From Actinomycetota bacterium (GTDB lineage Bacteria; Actinomycetota; Rubrobacteria; Rubrobacterales; Rubrobacteraceae), in NCBI GenBank assembly GCA_902810695.1, contig CADDYV010000004.1, positions 51,425-115,424 of the forward strand: a DNA stretch of 64,000 bases, written 5' to 3'. A program made the position numbers and the translations under genes. This document shows, one piece after another, positions 44,660 to 52,948 of the stretch; position 1 is the stretch's first letter, and each line of letters begins with the position of its first letter. The notes below the pieces were generated by a model, which ran no database searches, was not told the origin of the DNA, and saw nothing but the letters and a program-made list of their open reading frames with translations.

Positions 44660-46162
44660 TTACTTGGGTGCGCAGGTCGTCGTGTCGTAGCACTCGCGCC
44701 AGCTCCAGATGTTGACGTTCCTGAGCGGTAACAGGCTGGAGTAGTCGAAGGTCGTCGCGGGCGAGACGTTGCCCCCGATTGACATGGTACCGCTGGCAAC
44801 TGCGTAGCCATCCATCGAGGTTCCGCCCATGGTGGTGAAGTTGCCGGTCGTGGTTCCGTTCCCCACAACATAGACTAGGCCCCGGAACCCGTTGGAGGAG
44901 TTGTTGAGCGTGAAGTTGCCGTTGTTGACGACGATAACTCCGGTCGCCAGAGGAGTCTGGTTGACCTTGAACGTAACGTCCATCCCGTCGAAGAAGTAGA
45001 TGCTGCCGTACCCTGGCCAGGTGTTTACTGTAGAGGAGCAGGTCGAAGGAGTGCAGTAGTTTCCCTGCTCCTGGGCGATGGCTTTCAGTTGGCCTGTGAT
45101 CGAGGAGTTCACATCAGTGGATGGATCGCTCAGGTTGCCGGGGTCGAAGGGGAAGGATATTTCATTCGCGCTGAGCGGGCGCGTGGGAGCGGGGTTGCCG
45201 CTCGCGTCCTTCTTGAAGACGAACTGATACTTATTGCCTTTCGTGCCCGTGGTGCTGTCGAAGTCCTGGAGACCATCCGCGTAGCTGTCGCTCGCGGTGT
45301 TGCATTGGGAAGGACCTCTATCGCAAACCAGCCCCGCCGCCCCGAAGCCGACACCGCTGGTAGTGCGGTGCTTGTCGTTGTACGGGGGGTTGTACCAGTC
45401 GCCGTAGAGTGCGGGAGTTGCGCGGTCAACGCTGATGCTGCCCGTATTCACCCCGGTTATGTTCTTGCCCGCGAAGAAGCTCACTCCCTTGAGCGTGGGG
45501 CCTCCGTTGAAGTCTATCTCTCCAGGGGTGTAGTAAGAGGAAGGGACACCCGGCAACTGGGCGGCCACGATAGCCTCCACCCTGCGTACCGCTCCACCAC
45601 TCGATGGGTAGTACCCGGTCGAGATGATCCTGAAGAAAGTCTTCGAGCTTGCCGGGGTGGTGCCCGCGGGGTTTGGATCGGTGAGGTTGGGATTAGCGCC
45701 TCCGCTGCACGGGGGGTTGGTTGTGCTGTCGCCGGTCTGGACGAAGCACTGGATCGTTACCTGGAACTGGCCACCGCCGAAGCTGCGTGTTACCCCGGCC
45801 TGCGAGGCGGATCTGGTGGTCGGACCCGTACAGTTCTTGGCATCGGTCCAGGTGCTGGTGGCGGGAGACCAGTCGGCGGTTCCGAGCCTCTTTCCCGCGC
45901 TGCAGTCGTTACTCGAGTTTGTGTCGTAGTGCTGGCGGGTGGAGTCCAGCCGCAGGTGCGCTATGGCCGCCTGCACCCCGGCGTCGGCGATATCCAGAGC
46001 CTGCTGTCCCTGGTTCACCTGAACCACGGAGTCGAGGTTGCGCATCGTAAAGGTCAGAAGCCCCGCCCCCATCACCCCGATGATGACCATGGTGAAGATC
46101 GCCAGCGCCATCGTCATACCTGATTCATCTGAAAGGAGCCGCCGGAATATTCTGTTTCTCAT
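44660..46162 (-). CDS. PilX-like type IV pilus assembly protein
   Basis: A 500-residue exported protein with a short basic leader ending ESG and a hydrophobic helix MTMALAIFTMVIIGVMGAGLLTF, so a prepilin peptidase substrate of the PilX kind (the +5 Glu is replaced by Ala). The long C-terminal part is Gly/Ser/Thr/Asn rich with several Cys pairs. Overlaps the PilW-like gene by ATGA. Part of a minor-pilin block read as FimT, PilV, PilW, PilX. Confidence 0.72.
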   Translation of the reverse strand: MRNRIFRRLLSDESGMTMALAIFTMVIIGVMGAGLLTFTMRNLDSVVQVNQGQQALDIADAGVQAAIAHLRLDSTRQHYDTNSSNDCSAGKRLGTADWSPATSTWTDAKNCTGPTTRSASQAGVTRSFGGGQFQVTIQCFVQTGDSTTNPPCSGGANPNLTDPNPAGTTPASSKTFFRIISTGYYPSSGGAVRRVEAIVAAQLPGVPSSYYTPGEIDFNGGPTLKGVSFFAGKNITGVNTGSISVDRATPALYGDWYNPPYNDKHRTTSGVGFGAAGLVCDRGPSQCNTASDSYADGLQDFDSTTGTKGNKYQFVFKKDASGNPAPTRPLSANEISFPFDPGNLSDPSTDVNSSITGQLKAIAQEQGNYCTPSTCSSTVNTWPGYGSIYFFDGMDVTFKVNQTPLATGVIVVNNGNFTLNNSSNGFRGLVYVVGNGTTTGNFTTMGGTSMDGYAVASGTMSIGGNVSPATTFDYSSLLPLRNVNIWSWRECYDTTTCAPK

Positions 46163-46839
46163 GATGTCGCGTTCCTCAAATCTACTTCTGTGGTAAGAGT
46201 CTGTGTTTTATTGGTGCATGTGGCGCAGTTCAGCTTTACCGTGAGGGTTATCTGCACCGCGGAGATGACATCGCTGGCATTCGTGGTGGTAACGAGGTTG
46301 CCGGAGGCATCCTTCTTATAGTACGTGATGCTCAGCCCGTTCGAGCCCTGGACGTTCTCGACCACCGGCTGCGGCTGGCTGGTGGAGCTGTTGGGGTTGA
46401 GCCTCTGCAGGGTGCAGGTGGAAGTCGTACTGGTACAGCTATTATCCAGCTTGTATTCGATCGTTTCGGAGGGATCTACCACGTAGTTGTCGTTCGTATC
46501 GTTGCCGAAGGCGATCTGGTTCGTGGATAGGGTACCGGTTGCTAACGTCGTCGGACCAGTGAGACCACCGCCGGGCTGCAGCAGCAGGGAGGAATTACCC
46601 GCGGCCTTGTTGACCGGGTACGCCGCCCGGATCTCGCGCGCCATCTTCTCCAGCCCGATGCGGGCGCTCTCTGTCGCCTCGACTTTGGCGTTGCCAAAGG
46701 TGAAGACCCTGATCCCCGAGTCGAAGATGCTGTAGATAGCGGACATGACGACGAGCATCATCGCCATTGTTACGAGCATCTCGACGAGGGTGAAGCCCTG
46801 CTGGTCCGCCAGCAAGCGCCTTGTCATTACTCTTCTCAT
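46159..46839 (-). CDS. PilW-like prepilin
   Basis: Coding 226 residues with leader QQG and FTLVEMLVTMAMMLVVMSAIYSIF, the standard prepilin cleavage and helix, followed by a domain with SARIGLEKMAREIRAAYP typical of PilW. Although the frame is open to 47112, ATG 46839 overlaps the preceding stop (ATGA) and is the right start. Four paired cysteines near the C-terminus. Overlaps PilX by four bases. Confidence 0.82.
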   Translation of the reverse strand: MRRVMTRRLLADQQGFTLVEMLVTMAMMLVVMSAIYSIFDSGIRVFTFGNAKVEATESARIGLEKMAREIRAAYPVNKAAGNSSLLLQPGGGLTGPTTLATGTLSTNQIAFGNDTNDNYVVDPSETIEYKLDNSCTSTTSTCTLQRLNPNSSTSQPQPVVENVQGSNGLSITYYKKDASGNLVTTTNASDVISAVQITLTVKLNCATCTNKTQTLTTEVDLRNATS

Positions 46840-47348
46840 GGGCTCTTGAGTCCGGTGACTTTGTACGAGTTGCCGGACCAGTTCACGGTTACGGTTATCT
46901 GGATCATGTTGGGAGACGAGTTGGTCTTGTCCGAGTACGCGTTGACGAGGTTCGGGCCGGCCAGCGAGCAGTCGTTCACGTTGCCGGTCTTGGAAAAACA
47001 GATGTACTGTTTTTCTACCTTGTAGGTGGACCCGGAAGGCAGCGCGGAATACGAAGGATCGGTTACCGACACGGTGGAAGAGCAATATCCTGTACTTGTG
47101 AATGGCGTGCACGGAGAAGCTGTGGGGAAGTTGCTCTGGACGTTCGAGTAGGACAGGCCCATCGCCCGTTCGAGCTGGGCATTCGCAAGCTGCCGGGCCT
47201 GGTCGTAAGTGCTGCCCTTGGTAGCGGACTTGAGCCCCATGTCGAACATACCGACCATCGGGATGATGGCGATGGCGAGGATCATGATAGAGGCCATCAC
47301 CTCGACCAACGTGTAACCGGATTCATTCTTGATGCGATCAGCTAGCAT
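46836..47348 (-). CDS. PilV-like prepilin
   Basis: A 170-residue minor pilin with leader ESG then YTLVEVMASIMILAIAIIPMVGMF, the PilV pattern, and a helix ARQLANAQLERAMGLSYSNV. Overlaps the FimT-like gene by seven bases and the PilW-like gene by four. Confidence 0.82.
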   Translation of the reverse strand: MLADRIKNESGYTLVEVMASIMILAIAIIPMVGMFDMGLKSATKGSTYDQARQLANAQLERAMGLSYSNVQSNFPTASPCTPFTSTGYCSSTVSVTDPSYSALPSGSTYKVEKQYICFSKTGNVNDCSLAGPNLVNAYSDKTNSSPNMIQITVTVNWSGNSYKVTGLKSP

Positions 47349-47878
47349 CCGCTTGTGCCCTGTATGCAGACATTAGATGTGGCAACGTCAATATTTATGG
47401 TTTTGGAGTGCGAGCCATTACTTGCAGACTTTACAAGGATCGGGGCGATTCCATTGCTCACAAGGCTGCCTGGAACTATATTCGCTGATCCATCAGGCTT
47501 AAAAACTACGCTAGCTGTTGTAGCTACCTGGGTACCACTTGGCAAGTTTGGGTTTTGCGGTGAACCTACAGCGTTTATGGGATTTTGTGAACTGTCCAGT
47601 CCCTGATACTCCTGGATCGTGTAGCTACCGCTACCGGCGGTAAACTGCACCTGCCAGTAGTCGAGACGATTGGTCGCTTTAGAACTTGCCAACCTCAGGT
47701 CTCCTATAACTTGATTGGTTGCGGAGTCTACCGAGCGGCTGTCCGACACGCTGAACCAGCTAGGGATGGCTATGGCCGCCAGGATGCCCATGATGACGAT
47801 GGTTATGAGCAATTCGGGCAGCGTGAAGCCGAACTGCTCGTTCCTGGCTCGCGTGTATGTAAATCGCCTCTGGTTCAC
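47342..47878 (-). CDS. GspH/FimT-type pseudopilin
   Basis: A 178-residue minor pilin with FGFTLPELLITIVIMGILAAIAIPSW at the N-terminus, followed by a SSKATNRLDYWQVQF strand region and a C-terminal Cys pair. It starts with GTG and heads the four-gene block. Base composition is more AT-rich than the neighbouring housekeeping genes. No good ribosome binding site precedes it; a TAAGAT box lies four bases upstream. Confidence 0.82.
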   Translation of the reverse strand: MNQRRFTYTRARNEQFGFTLPELLITIVIMGILAAIAIPSWFSVSDSRSVDSATNQVIGDLRLASSKATNRLDYWQVQFTAGSGSYTIQEYQGLDSSQNPINAVGSPQNPNLPSGTQVATTASVVFKPDGSANIVPGSLVSNGIAPILVKSASNGSHSKTINIDVATSNVCIQGTSGC

Positions 47879-47970
47879 AGCTATCTTATCGGCAGGTGAA
47901 GTGAAAAACTTTAGTCTTATTCTGGATTTTCAAATGCTTGTACTTGCGCAAAAACAAAGGGTTTTAGAAT

Positions 47971-47998
47971 GAGGCGTCCTGAAAACTCAGGACGCCTC
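47971..47998 (-). terminator. Hairpin terminator after the RDD gene
   Basis: A perfect 12-bp stem GAGGCGTCCTGA (47971-47982) / TCAGGACGCCTC (47987-47998) with a four-base loop, 13 bases beyond the RDD stop on the minus strand. The T-run is weak (ATTCTAAAA). Confidence 0.75.
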
Positions 47999-48011
47999 GA
48001 AAGCGGAGTTG

Positions 48012-48470
48012 CTACTTGCGGACGACCAGCGTACCGGCGGCCATGTCTCCGAGCCGCTGGTTCTTGCTGGAAGCCAGGATCGCGATGAACCCGACCAGAT
48101 AGAAGACGGGAAGCTCGTCTACGATCCGCAAGAGGTTCCTGATGAAAGCCTTGCCGACTCCGGGAACCTTGCCATCATCGGCTCTTACGACCTTGATCCC
48201 CAGTGCCATCTTGCCAAGGGTCTGCCCGAGATAGCCTTCCATGAGCACCCAGTAGAGTACGCCTATCACGAAGAATATGAGCGAGGATACTCCTGAGAGG
48301 GAGGCGCTGGCCTGTCCTCCAGAAGCGGAGGCGGAGCCGAAGAGCACGGAGAGCACCCCGAAGACGATGCCGAGCAGTATGCCGTCAATGAGGAGGGCAA
48401 GTATTCTCCTGCCGGTTACCTTGACGTTGGGGGCGGCTACCGGAGCCGCAGCAGAAGCGTTTGCAGTCAT
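48012..48470 (-). CDS. RDD family membrane protein
   Basis: A 152-residue protein with an Ala-rich head, then GRRILALLIDGILLGIVFGVLS (the RDD motif variant with Arg-Arg and Asp), a second membrane segment, and YLGQTLGKMALGIKVVRADDGKV, typical for the family. The frame extends to 48626 but ATG 48470 with CAGGAG upstream is the likely start. Function unknown. Confidence 0.85.
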   Translation of the reverse strand: MTANASAAAPVAAPNVKVTGRRILALLIDGILLGIVFGVLSVLFGSASASGGQASASLSGVSSLIFFVIGVLYWVLMEGYLGQTLGKMALGIKVVRADDGKVPGVGKAFIRNLLRIVDELPVFYLVGFIAILASSKNQRLGDMAAGTLVVRK

Positions 48471-48489
48471 GTTTTTCTCCTGTCTGAAG

Positions 48490-48512
48490 CACACGGGCAC
48501 GTTGCCCGTGTG
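48490..48512. repeat. Perfect hairpin between protease and RDD genes
   Basis: CACACGGGCA (48490-48499), CGT, TGCCCGTGTG (48503-48512): ten perfect base pairs with a three-base loop, between the protease stop and the RDD start on the minus strand. May be a terminator or attenuator; no T-run follows. Confidence 0.6.
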
Positions 48513-48538
48513 ATCTGTTCCTTTCTTTTCCTGGCTAC

Positions 48539-49471
48539 TTACTTTTTGGCGGCGCTGACGATGAATGTCCTGATGCCGGGGCTGTTGACCTCCGTATACA
48601 CTCCGGGGAAGGCTGCCCTGGCGCACCCGATGCCGTAGCTTACGATCCCGACCTCGGTGCGGGTGGTTCCACCCTTGAACAGCGGCCCGCCGCTATCTCC
48701 CTGGCAGGCGTCCTTGCCTTTGGCCCCTGCTGCGACCATGAGGGTCGGGAAGAAGCGGGCGTGGGTCCCCTGAGAGGCGTAGTCCTTCTGCGCCACGGCG
48801 TCGGAGATTACCGGCACCGAGACCTGGCGCATTCGATCCGAGGGAGTGCTGCCGCCCTGCCTGGTTACGCCCCAACCGGCTACCGTCAGCATGGTTCCCA
48901 GCCTCTCCAGGTTGTTCTGGGCCGCGGTGGAGAGCTTTATCGGCTGGATGCCGCTCACCCGAGAGTCGAGCTTGAGAACCGCCGCATCGTAGCGGTTGTC
49001 CCTGAGACCGTTGTAGCGGGGATGGACAAATGCGGCGGTGGCGAACCGGATCTGACCCTGATTCTGGCTCATAACCGTTCGCCCCACGGCCACGGTGATG
49101 CTTCTGGCATCCACGACGCAGTGAGCGGCGGTGAGCACACTGTTGGAATCTATGAGGCTTCCCCCGCAAAGCGAGGTCGTGCCGTCCGTGTTCTTTATCT
49201 GCAGTATCGCCATGAAGGGGTACCTGCCGTTGGGAACGGGCGTGCCGCCGACTATCTGGGGCGTGGAGCTCGCCGATGTGCTCGGGCCGCCCCCGCCAAA
49301 GGCGAGGCTGGTGCCATGCCTAAGCTCTATCTTGTGCCCGGACGCCTGCTGGCTCTCGGCCCGCGCGGGCCTCTCAGCCTGCAACAGCACCAGAACGGAA
49401 GCCAGCACCGCGACCAGCGCCGCCAGCAAGGGAACCCAGAGAGGCCCCCTGGACAGTTTGTGTATCGTCAT
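48539..49471 (-). CDS. Exported trypsin-like serine protease
   Basis: A 310-residue S1 protease with a signal sequence (WVPLLAALVAVLASVLVLLQAERPARA), a propeptide of about 40 residues, then the chymotrypsin fold: IVGG at the mature start, TAAHC (His), RYDAAVLKL (Asp) and GDSGGPLF (Ser). The residue before IVGG is Gln rather than Arg or Lys, so activation may need another protease. It sits between the major pilin and minor pilin genes, which hints at pilus or surface processing, though this is only context. Strong AAGGAGGTG site. Confidence 0.92.
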   Translation of the reverse strand: MTIHKLSRGPLWVPLLAALVAVLASVLVLLQAERPARAESQQASGHKIELRHGTSLAFGGGGPSTSASSTPQIVGGTPVPNGRYPFMAILQIKNTDGTTSLCGGSLIDSNSVLTAAHCVVDARSITVAVGRTVMSQNQGQIRFATAAFVHPRYNGLRDNRYDAAVLKLDSRVSGIQPIKLSTAAQNNLERLGTMLTVAGWGVTRQGGSTPSDRMRQVSVPVISDAVAQKDYASQGTHARFFPTLMVAAGAKGKDACQGDSGGPLFKGGTTRTEVGIVSYGIGCARAAFPGVYTEVNSPGIRTFIVSAAKK

Positions 49472-49567
49472 TTTTCACCTCCTTTCTTTCCTCTAGAAAA
49501 CTGCAATATGACGGCATCATAGCGGAAGCTGGGTTTTCGTGATCAGCAGTGATGCCGCTACCCCGGA

Positions 49568-49996
49568 TCACTTGTTGTGGCCTTTTCCTTTGCCGTGGCC
49601 GCCTTTGGAATGGCCTTTGGCCTTGCCATGACCTTTGCCGTGAACATCGTGCTTCGCATGTCCCTTGCCCTTGCCGTGGGGATCACCGGCTTTGCCGTGC
49701 TGTTCGTGGGACTTGCCGCAGATCTTGTCGTTGGAGTGACCCTTAGCCTTGCCGTGAGACTTATCCTTGTAGTGGCCTTTGGCGAGGCACTTGCCACCGT
49801 GGTGCTCGTGCTTGCCGCCGCCGGGGTTTCCGTACTGGTCCTTAGCGGCATTGCTAGAAGCAAAGACCAGATTCTCTCCCTTGAAAGCAGCCTGCGGAGC
49901 CTTCGGTGGGGTAGGAGACCCCTTTGCAAGAGCCATCCCGCCGAACATGAGGCCCAGGAGGGCAACAGAGGCCAGCAGGATCATTACGCGCTTCAC
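49568..49996 (-). CDS. His/Lys/Gly-rich secreted protein with degenerate repeats
   Basis: A 142-residue protein with a clear signal peptide (MKRVMILLASVALLGLMFGGMALA) and a mature part dominated by HGK and GHxK units, for example GKGHGKAKGHSKGGHGKGK near the end, with more than 20 His, many Lys and two Cys-containing blocks (GGKCLAKG, DKICGK). It could bind metals or polyanions. No family is recognised. Low complexity is strongly biased, yet the signal peptide and placement between pilin and protease support a real gene. GTG start. Confidence 0.7.
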   Translation of the reverse strand: MKRVMILLASVALLGLMFGGMALAKGSPTPPKAPQAAFKGENLVFASSNAAKDQYGNPGGGKHEHHGGKCLAKGHYKDKSHGKAKGHSNDKICGKSHEQHGKAGDPHGKGKGHAKHDVHGKGHGKAKGHSKGGHGKGKGHNK

Positions 49997-50027
49997 TTAG
50001 ACTATTTCCTTTCTAGTTTGTGGTTTA

Positions 50028-50057
50028 GAAAAGGCGCCCCCGAGATTGAGGGCGCCT
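50028..50057 (-). terminator. Intrinsic terminator of the pilin gene
   Basis: Minus strand: AGGCGCCC (50057-50050), ten-base loop, GGGCGCCT (50039-50032), followed by TTTTCT. Thirty bases beyond the pilin stop. Confidence 0.8.
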
Positions 50058-50085
50058 ACTCTCTCGTTAGGTTAATTTCTCTACA

Positions 50086-50499
50086 TTAGTCCCACGAGGG
50101 ATTCACAACACCTGCGGAGCTATCGTAAGTGACACTGTCGCCAGAGCTTGCGCACGTAGTCGTGAGTGTAAAGCTACCAGCACTTGCATTTGTGACCTCA
50201 GTATCATTGCCAGCCGACTGATTGAACCCATTGGCCAGAAGGTCAGACTTCGCCATATTTGAGTAACTACCGTTATGGTTGTTGGCGTAGGAAACAGCGG
50301 CAGTCGCAGCGTTCCTGGTATCAGAGACGCAGGATGCCTCCTGGGCCTTTGTCCTCTGAGCGAGGAACGTCGGGATGGCAATGGCGGCCAGAATTCCGAT
50401 GATGATCACGACGACCAGAAGCTCGATCAGGGTGAATCCTCGCTCGTCCTCCTTCGCCTTCTGCATTTCGTTGAACTTCTTTCCAAGCCAAAGCAGCAT
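50086..50499 (-). CDS. Major type IV pilin-like prepilin
   Basis: A 137-residue pilin with a leader cut at ERG and FTLIELLVVVIIIGILAAIAIPTF, the full consensus with Glu5, followed by a short domain with two Cys (SCVSDT and TTTCAS) that may form the pilin disulfide. AAGGAG before the ATG and a terminator after it indicate a single, strongly expressed gene. A direct-repeat operator candidate lies 40 bases upstream. No pilus motor genes are in the window. Confidence 0.9.
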   Translation of the reverse strand: MLLWLGKKFNEMQKAKEDERGFTLIELLVVVIIIGILAAIAIPTFLAQRTKAQEASCVSDTRNAATAAVSYANNHNGSYSNMAKSDLLANGFNQSAGNDTEVTNASAGSFTLTTTCASSGDSVTYDSSAGVVNPSWD

Positions 50500-50540
50500 A
50501 ATCTATCTCCTTCCATTATCTCGGTTTGCTGCCATTCTTT

Positions 50541-50582
50541 TTGTTACTCGCTAGGAACTTCTTGTTACCGGCTCGTAACTTG
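50541..50582 (-). promoter_or_regulatory. Two 21-bp direct repeats upstream of the pilin (operator candidate)
   Basis: Two imperfect 21-base units in tandem (50541-50561, 50562-50582), 16 of 21 identical. Half-sites run GTTAC (50543), GGAAC (50554), GTTAC (50564), GTAAC (50575), that is 11-10-11 base spacing on one DNA face. This resembles OmpR/PhoB-type response regulator boxes such as those of GlnR or MtrA. A phased A/T tract (50634-50658, 10-base period) lies just beyond, suggestive of bent DNA. Confidence 0.5.
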
Positions 50583-50749
50583 CTGTCTACTAGTGTTAGG
50601 CCCCCTTTTTCGGAAGCTAGACACCTTTCGCGGGAAATTTTTGAAAATTTTTGAAATGGGGAATTCGGGACTCTGGAGAGCTTTGCGGCCCTATCTTATA
50701 TAGGGATCACGCTTGCTTTCCGGCGCGTCCGTTAGTAGCCTCTCGCTCC

Positions 50750-50881
50750 ATGAATGCAACGGAGAAAGAAAAGAAGCTCGTCGAGGAGATCCGCAAGAAG
50801 CTGGAGAGAGGAGAGAAGCTCACCCCTCGGGAGGAGCGGATCTACGCCTACTCGCCGTTCGGCACGGCGGCCAAACGCTAG
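50750..50881 (+). CDS. Small charged protein, function unknown
   Basis: A 43-residue ORF (MNATEKEKKLVEEIRKKLER, then EKLTPREERIYAYSPF) with strong helix propensity and balanced charge. No convincing ribosome binding site; TATATA about 50 bases upstream could be a -10. Kept because the amino-acid use is protein-like and it stands divergent from pilin in open space. Confidence 0.45.
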   Translation: MNATEKEKKLVEEIRKKLERGEKLTPREERIYAYSPFGTAAKR

Positions 50882-50965
50882 GAGTTCCTGAAATATCCCG
50901 GCGAACAAGCCGGGAGCTTTACCGCCCACCGGTCTTTACCCGATGCGATAGTTTTCCAGGCAGGG

Positions 50966-51229
50966 CTATTCAGGGCGATGATCTTGCCCTGCGGGCCTGT
51001 GCCCCGCTCTGGAATCCGTCTCGTCTGCGTGCCGGTTCCGCGCGCTAGGTGCTGTCTCGATCTCCTGGCTCTCCAGGATGGTTTCCAGCAGACGGTCGGT
51101 CCTGGAAGTCAGATCCCGCAGATGCTCGAAGCCTTTGACGGCGTAGTGCCGGGTAATAAGCCCGCCTACTATCACGCCGATCAGGGTTCCCAACAGTCCG
51201 ACATCGAAAAACTCGAAGATTGGGCTCAC
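50966..51229 (-). CDS. Hypothetical small membrane-anchored protein
   Basis: An 87-residue protein with one N-terminal membrane helix (VGLLGTLIGVIVGGLITRHY) and a charged helical tail (FEHLRDLTSRTDRLLETILES). GTG start with AGAGGAC upstream. It faces away from the ion channel gene. No family recognised. Confidence 0.5.
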   Translation of the reverse strand: MSPIFEFFDVGLLGTLIGVIVGGLITRHYAVKGFEHLRDLTSRTDRLLETILESQEIETAPSARNRHADETDSRAGHRPAGQDHRPE

Positions 51230-51352
51230 CGTTTCTGTCCTCTCGTAGCTTGTTTGTGGTTTGTGTTGCCTGGCGGGTATTATCGGATGACGCTGCCCAG
51301 GGCTTTAGGGGAAATCGTAGCGGGTTTTGCGGTAAAGTGAAATGTCATAAAC

Positions 51353-52183
51353 GTGTCAGAGAGGCAGAAATCCACGGCTGATCGGGACGCCGCGCAGGCG
51401 AAGGCTCACTTGCGCAGCGAGCGCATAGCAAAGCGTTTCGAGGTACCGATGCTGGTTGCCGCCCTGCTGGTTCTGCCGACGATCATCATCCAGCAGTCGG
51501 ATCTGGGCAGGATGTGGCAGGTTCTCGCGGATGTTCTGGACTGGTTGATCTGGGGAGCGTTTGCCACCGAGCTTGCCGTCATGCTCGCGGTGGTGCCCAA
51601 CCGCCTTCGCTGGCTGCGCGAGAACCCGCTGGAGGTGCTGATCGTGGTGTTCACCCCGCCTTTTTTGCCCACCACGCTGCAGGCGGCGCGGCTGCTGCGG
51701 CTCCTGCGGCTGGCGAGGCTCTTTCTCATAGTCAAGCGAGCACGGAGGGTGTTTTCGACCGAGGGTCTGCGCTACGCGACGCTCATCGTGATTCTGGTGG
51801 TCATAGGCGGCGGCACGGCGTTCTCGGTGGTCGAGCCCAAACAGCACATAAGCGCCTGGGACGGCGTGTGGTGGGCCGTAGAGACCGTAACCACCGTGGG
51901 CTACGGAGACATCTACCCCAAGACCACGGCGGGCCGGATGATAGCCATAGTGGTTATGGCGAGCGGCATAGGCTTCGTGGCGCTCTTTACAGGCGCCCTG
52001 GCCCAACGCTTCCTGCAGGCAGAAGGCAAAACTGAAAAACCAGAGCCCACAAGCTCAGAAACCGAGCTCTTGAGCAAGCTGGAAGAGGTCTCCAACAGGC
52101 TGGATGAGGTCTCCGGGGAGGTATCGGAGCTGCGCGAGGCCCTGCGCCAGAGAGAAAAAGAAGATCGCGAGCGAGAACAGTAA
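51353..52183 (+). CDS. Voltage-gated-like potassium channel
   Basis: A 276-residue six-helix ion channel. S4 carries regularly spaced arginines (RLLRLLRLARLFLIVKRARRVF) and the pore has the selectivity filter TTVGYGD after a WDGVWWAVETV pore helix. The C-terminal 60 residues form a coiled coil (SKLEEVSNRLDEVSGEVSELREAL) that could tetramerise the channel. GTG start. No regulatory RCK domain. Confidence 0.9.
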   Translation: MSERQKSTADRDAAQAKAHLRSERIAKRFEVPMLVAALLVLPTIIIQQSDLGRMWQVLADVLDWLIWGAFATELAVMLAVVPNRLRWLRENPLEVLIVVFTPPFLPTTLQAARLLRLLRLARLFLIVKRARRVFSTEGLRYATLIVILVVIGGGTAFSVVEPKQHISAWDGVWWAVETVTTVGYGDIYPKTTAGRMIAIVVMASGIGFVALFTGALAQRFLQAEGKTEKPEPTSSETELLSKLEEVSNRLDEVSGEVSELREALRQREKEDREREQ

Positions 52184-52206
52184 GCCAGAGACCCCGATTT
52201 ATGCGG

Positions 52207-52848
52207 TCAGGGCCAGAGCTTTATTCTGGAAGTAGCGGAACTGAAGGTCAGCCTGCGCTTCGGGTCTCCGTCCACGGTAACCCTGATGCTCCCGCTCGGC
52301 CCCACGAAGGCGACCATCGAACCGTCGGAGTTGAACTCCAGCGTGCGCGTCGCGCCCGAGCAGAGATACGCAGGTATTGATTGGCACCACGACTTTGTGG
52401 AGTCGTCCCGGATCGGGGTTCCCGCAGGATTATCCTGATCCATTATCTGCACGTTGGCTGGAAGGGTGCGCTTGATGATGTTGCTCGTGTCCAAAACCGG
52501 CGCGGGTCCGCCGTCGTCATAGGTGGTTTTCAACCGCACCAGATAGTAGTCTGCGCCATCTTCCTCGTCGTCTATTCCCGGTACGAGCACCACCCGCCAG
52601 TCGGTGAGCTGGTTGGTCGCGCTTGCGTGGGCGAGCCGCAAGTCGGCGGCAAGCTGGTTCGCCGCCGCGTTCACCCGCCACTGCTCCAGCAGAGCCAGGA
52701 ATATCAGGATGGCGATGGTGAGGAGTATCCCCATGATCGCCACGGTCGTAAGAAGCTCGGGCATGGTAAAGCCCTGCTCATCACGCACTACATCCCCTGT
52801 TCGTAACCTCCAATTCTTCATTTCGGATGAAGTTATCGGCATGATCAT
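52207..52848 (-). CDS. Second GspH/FimT-type pseudopilin
   Basis: A 213-residue prepilin (DEQG then FTMPELLTTVAIMGILLTIAIL), separate from the main block and transcribed alone. ATG 52848 is six bases after a good -10 and has no ribosome binding site, so it seems leaderless; ATG 52821 and a GTG nearer the cleavage site are alternatives that would give a shorter leader than the 26 residues assumed here. Confidence 0.8.
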   Translation of the reverse strand: MIMPITSSEMKNWRLRTGDVVRDEQGFTMPELLTTVAIMGILLTIAILIFLALLEQWRVNAAANQLAADLRLAHASATNQLTDWRVVLVPGIDDEEDGADYYLVRLKTTYDDGGPAPVLDTSNIIKRTLPANVQIMDQDNPAGTPIRDDSTKSWCQSIPAYLCSGATRTLEFNSDGSMVAFVGPSGSIRVTVDGDPKRRLTFSSATSRIKLWP

Positions 52849-52854
52849 GCAAGG

Positions 52855-52884
52855 ACTTTAGCCCTTGTCCGGAAATTTTGTGAA
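52855..52884 (-). promoter_or_regulatory. Promoter of the second FimT gene, apparently leaderless
   Basis: Minus strand: -35 TTCACA (52884-52879), 18-base spacer, -10 TAAAGT (52860-52855), then six bases to ATG 52848. Confidence 0.6.
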
Positions 52885-52936
52885 CCGCCAGCCAGCCCGG
52901 TGAATCCGCTGCAAATTTCCGCATCATTTTTGGTGC

Positions 52937-52942
52937 TATAGT
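52937..52942 (+). promoter_or_regulatory. -10 box of vapBC, apparently leaderless
   Basis: TATAGT six bases before ATG 52949; the -35 region is weak. Same -10 and similar spacing as the atp operon promoter. Confidence 0.5.
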
Positions 52943-52948
52943 TTGTGC

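Noticed and set aside
47971..48512. CRISPR-like repeat array from several palindromes in the pilus region
   Set aside because: The palindromes are different from each other, unevenly spaced and sit at gene ends; they are terminator-like hairpins. No CRISPR array is present in the window.
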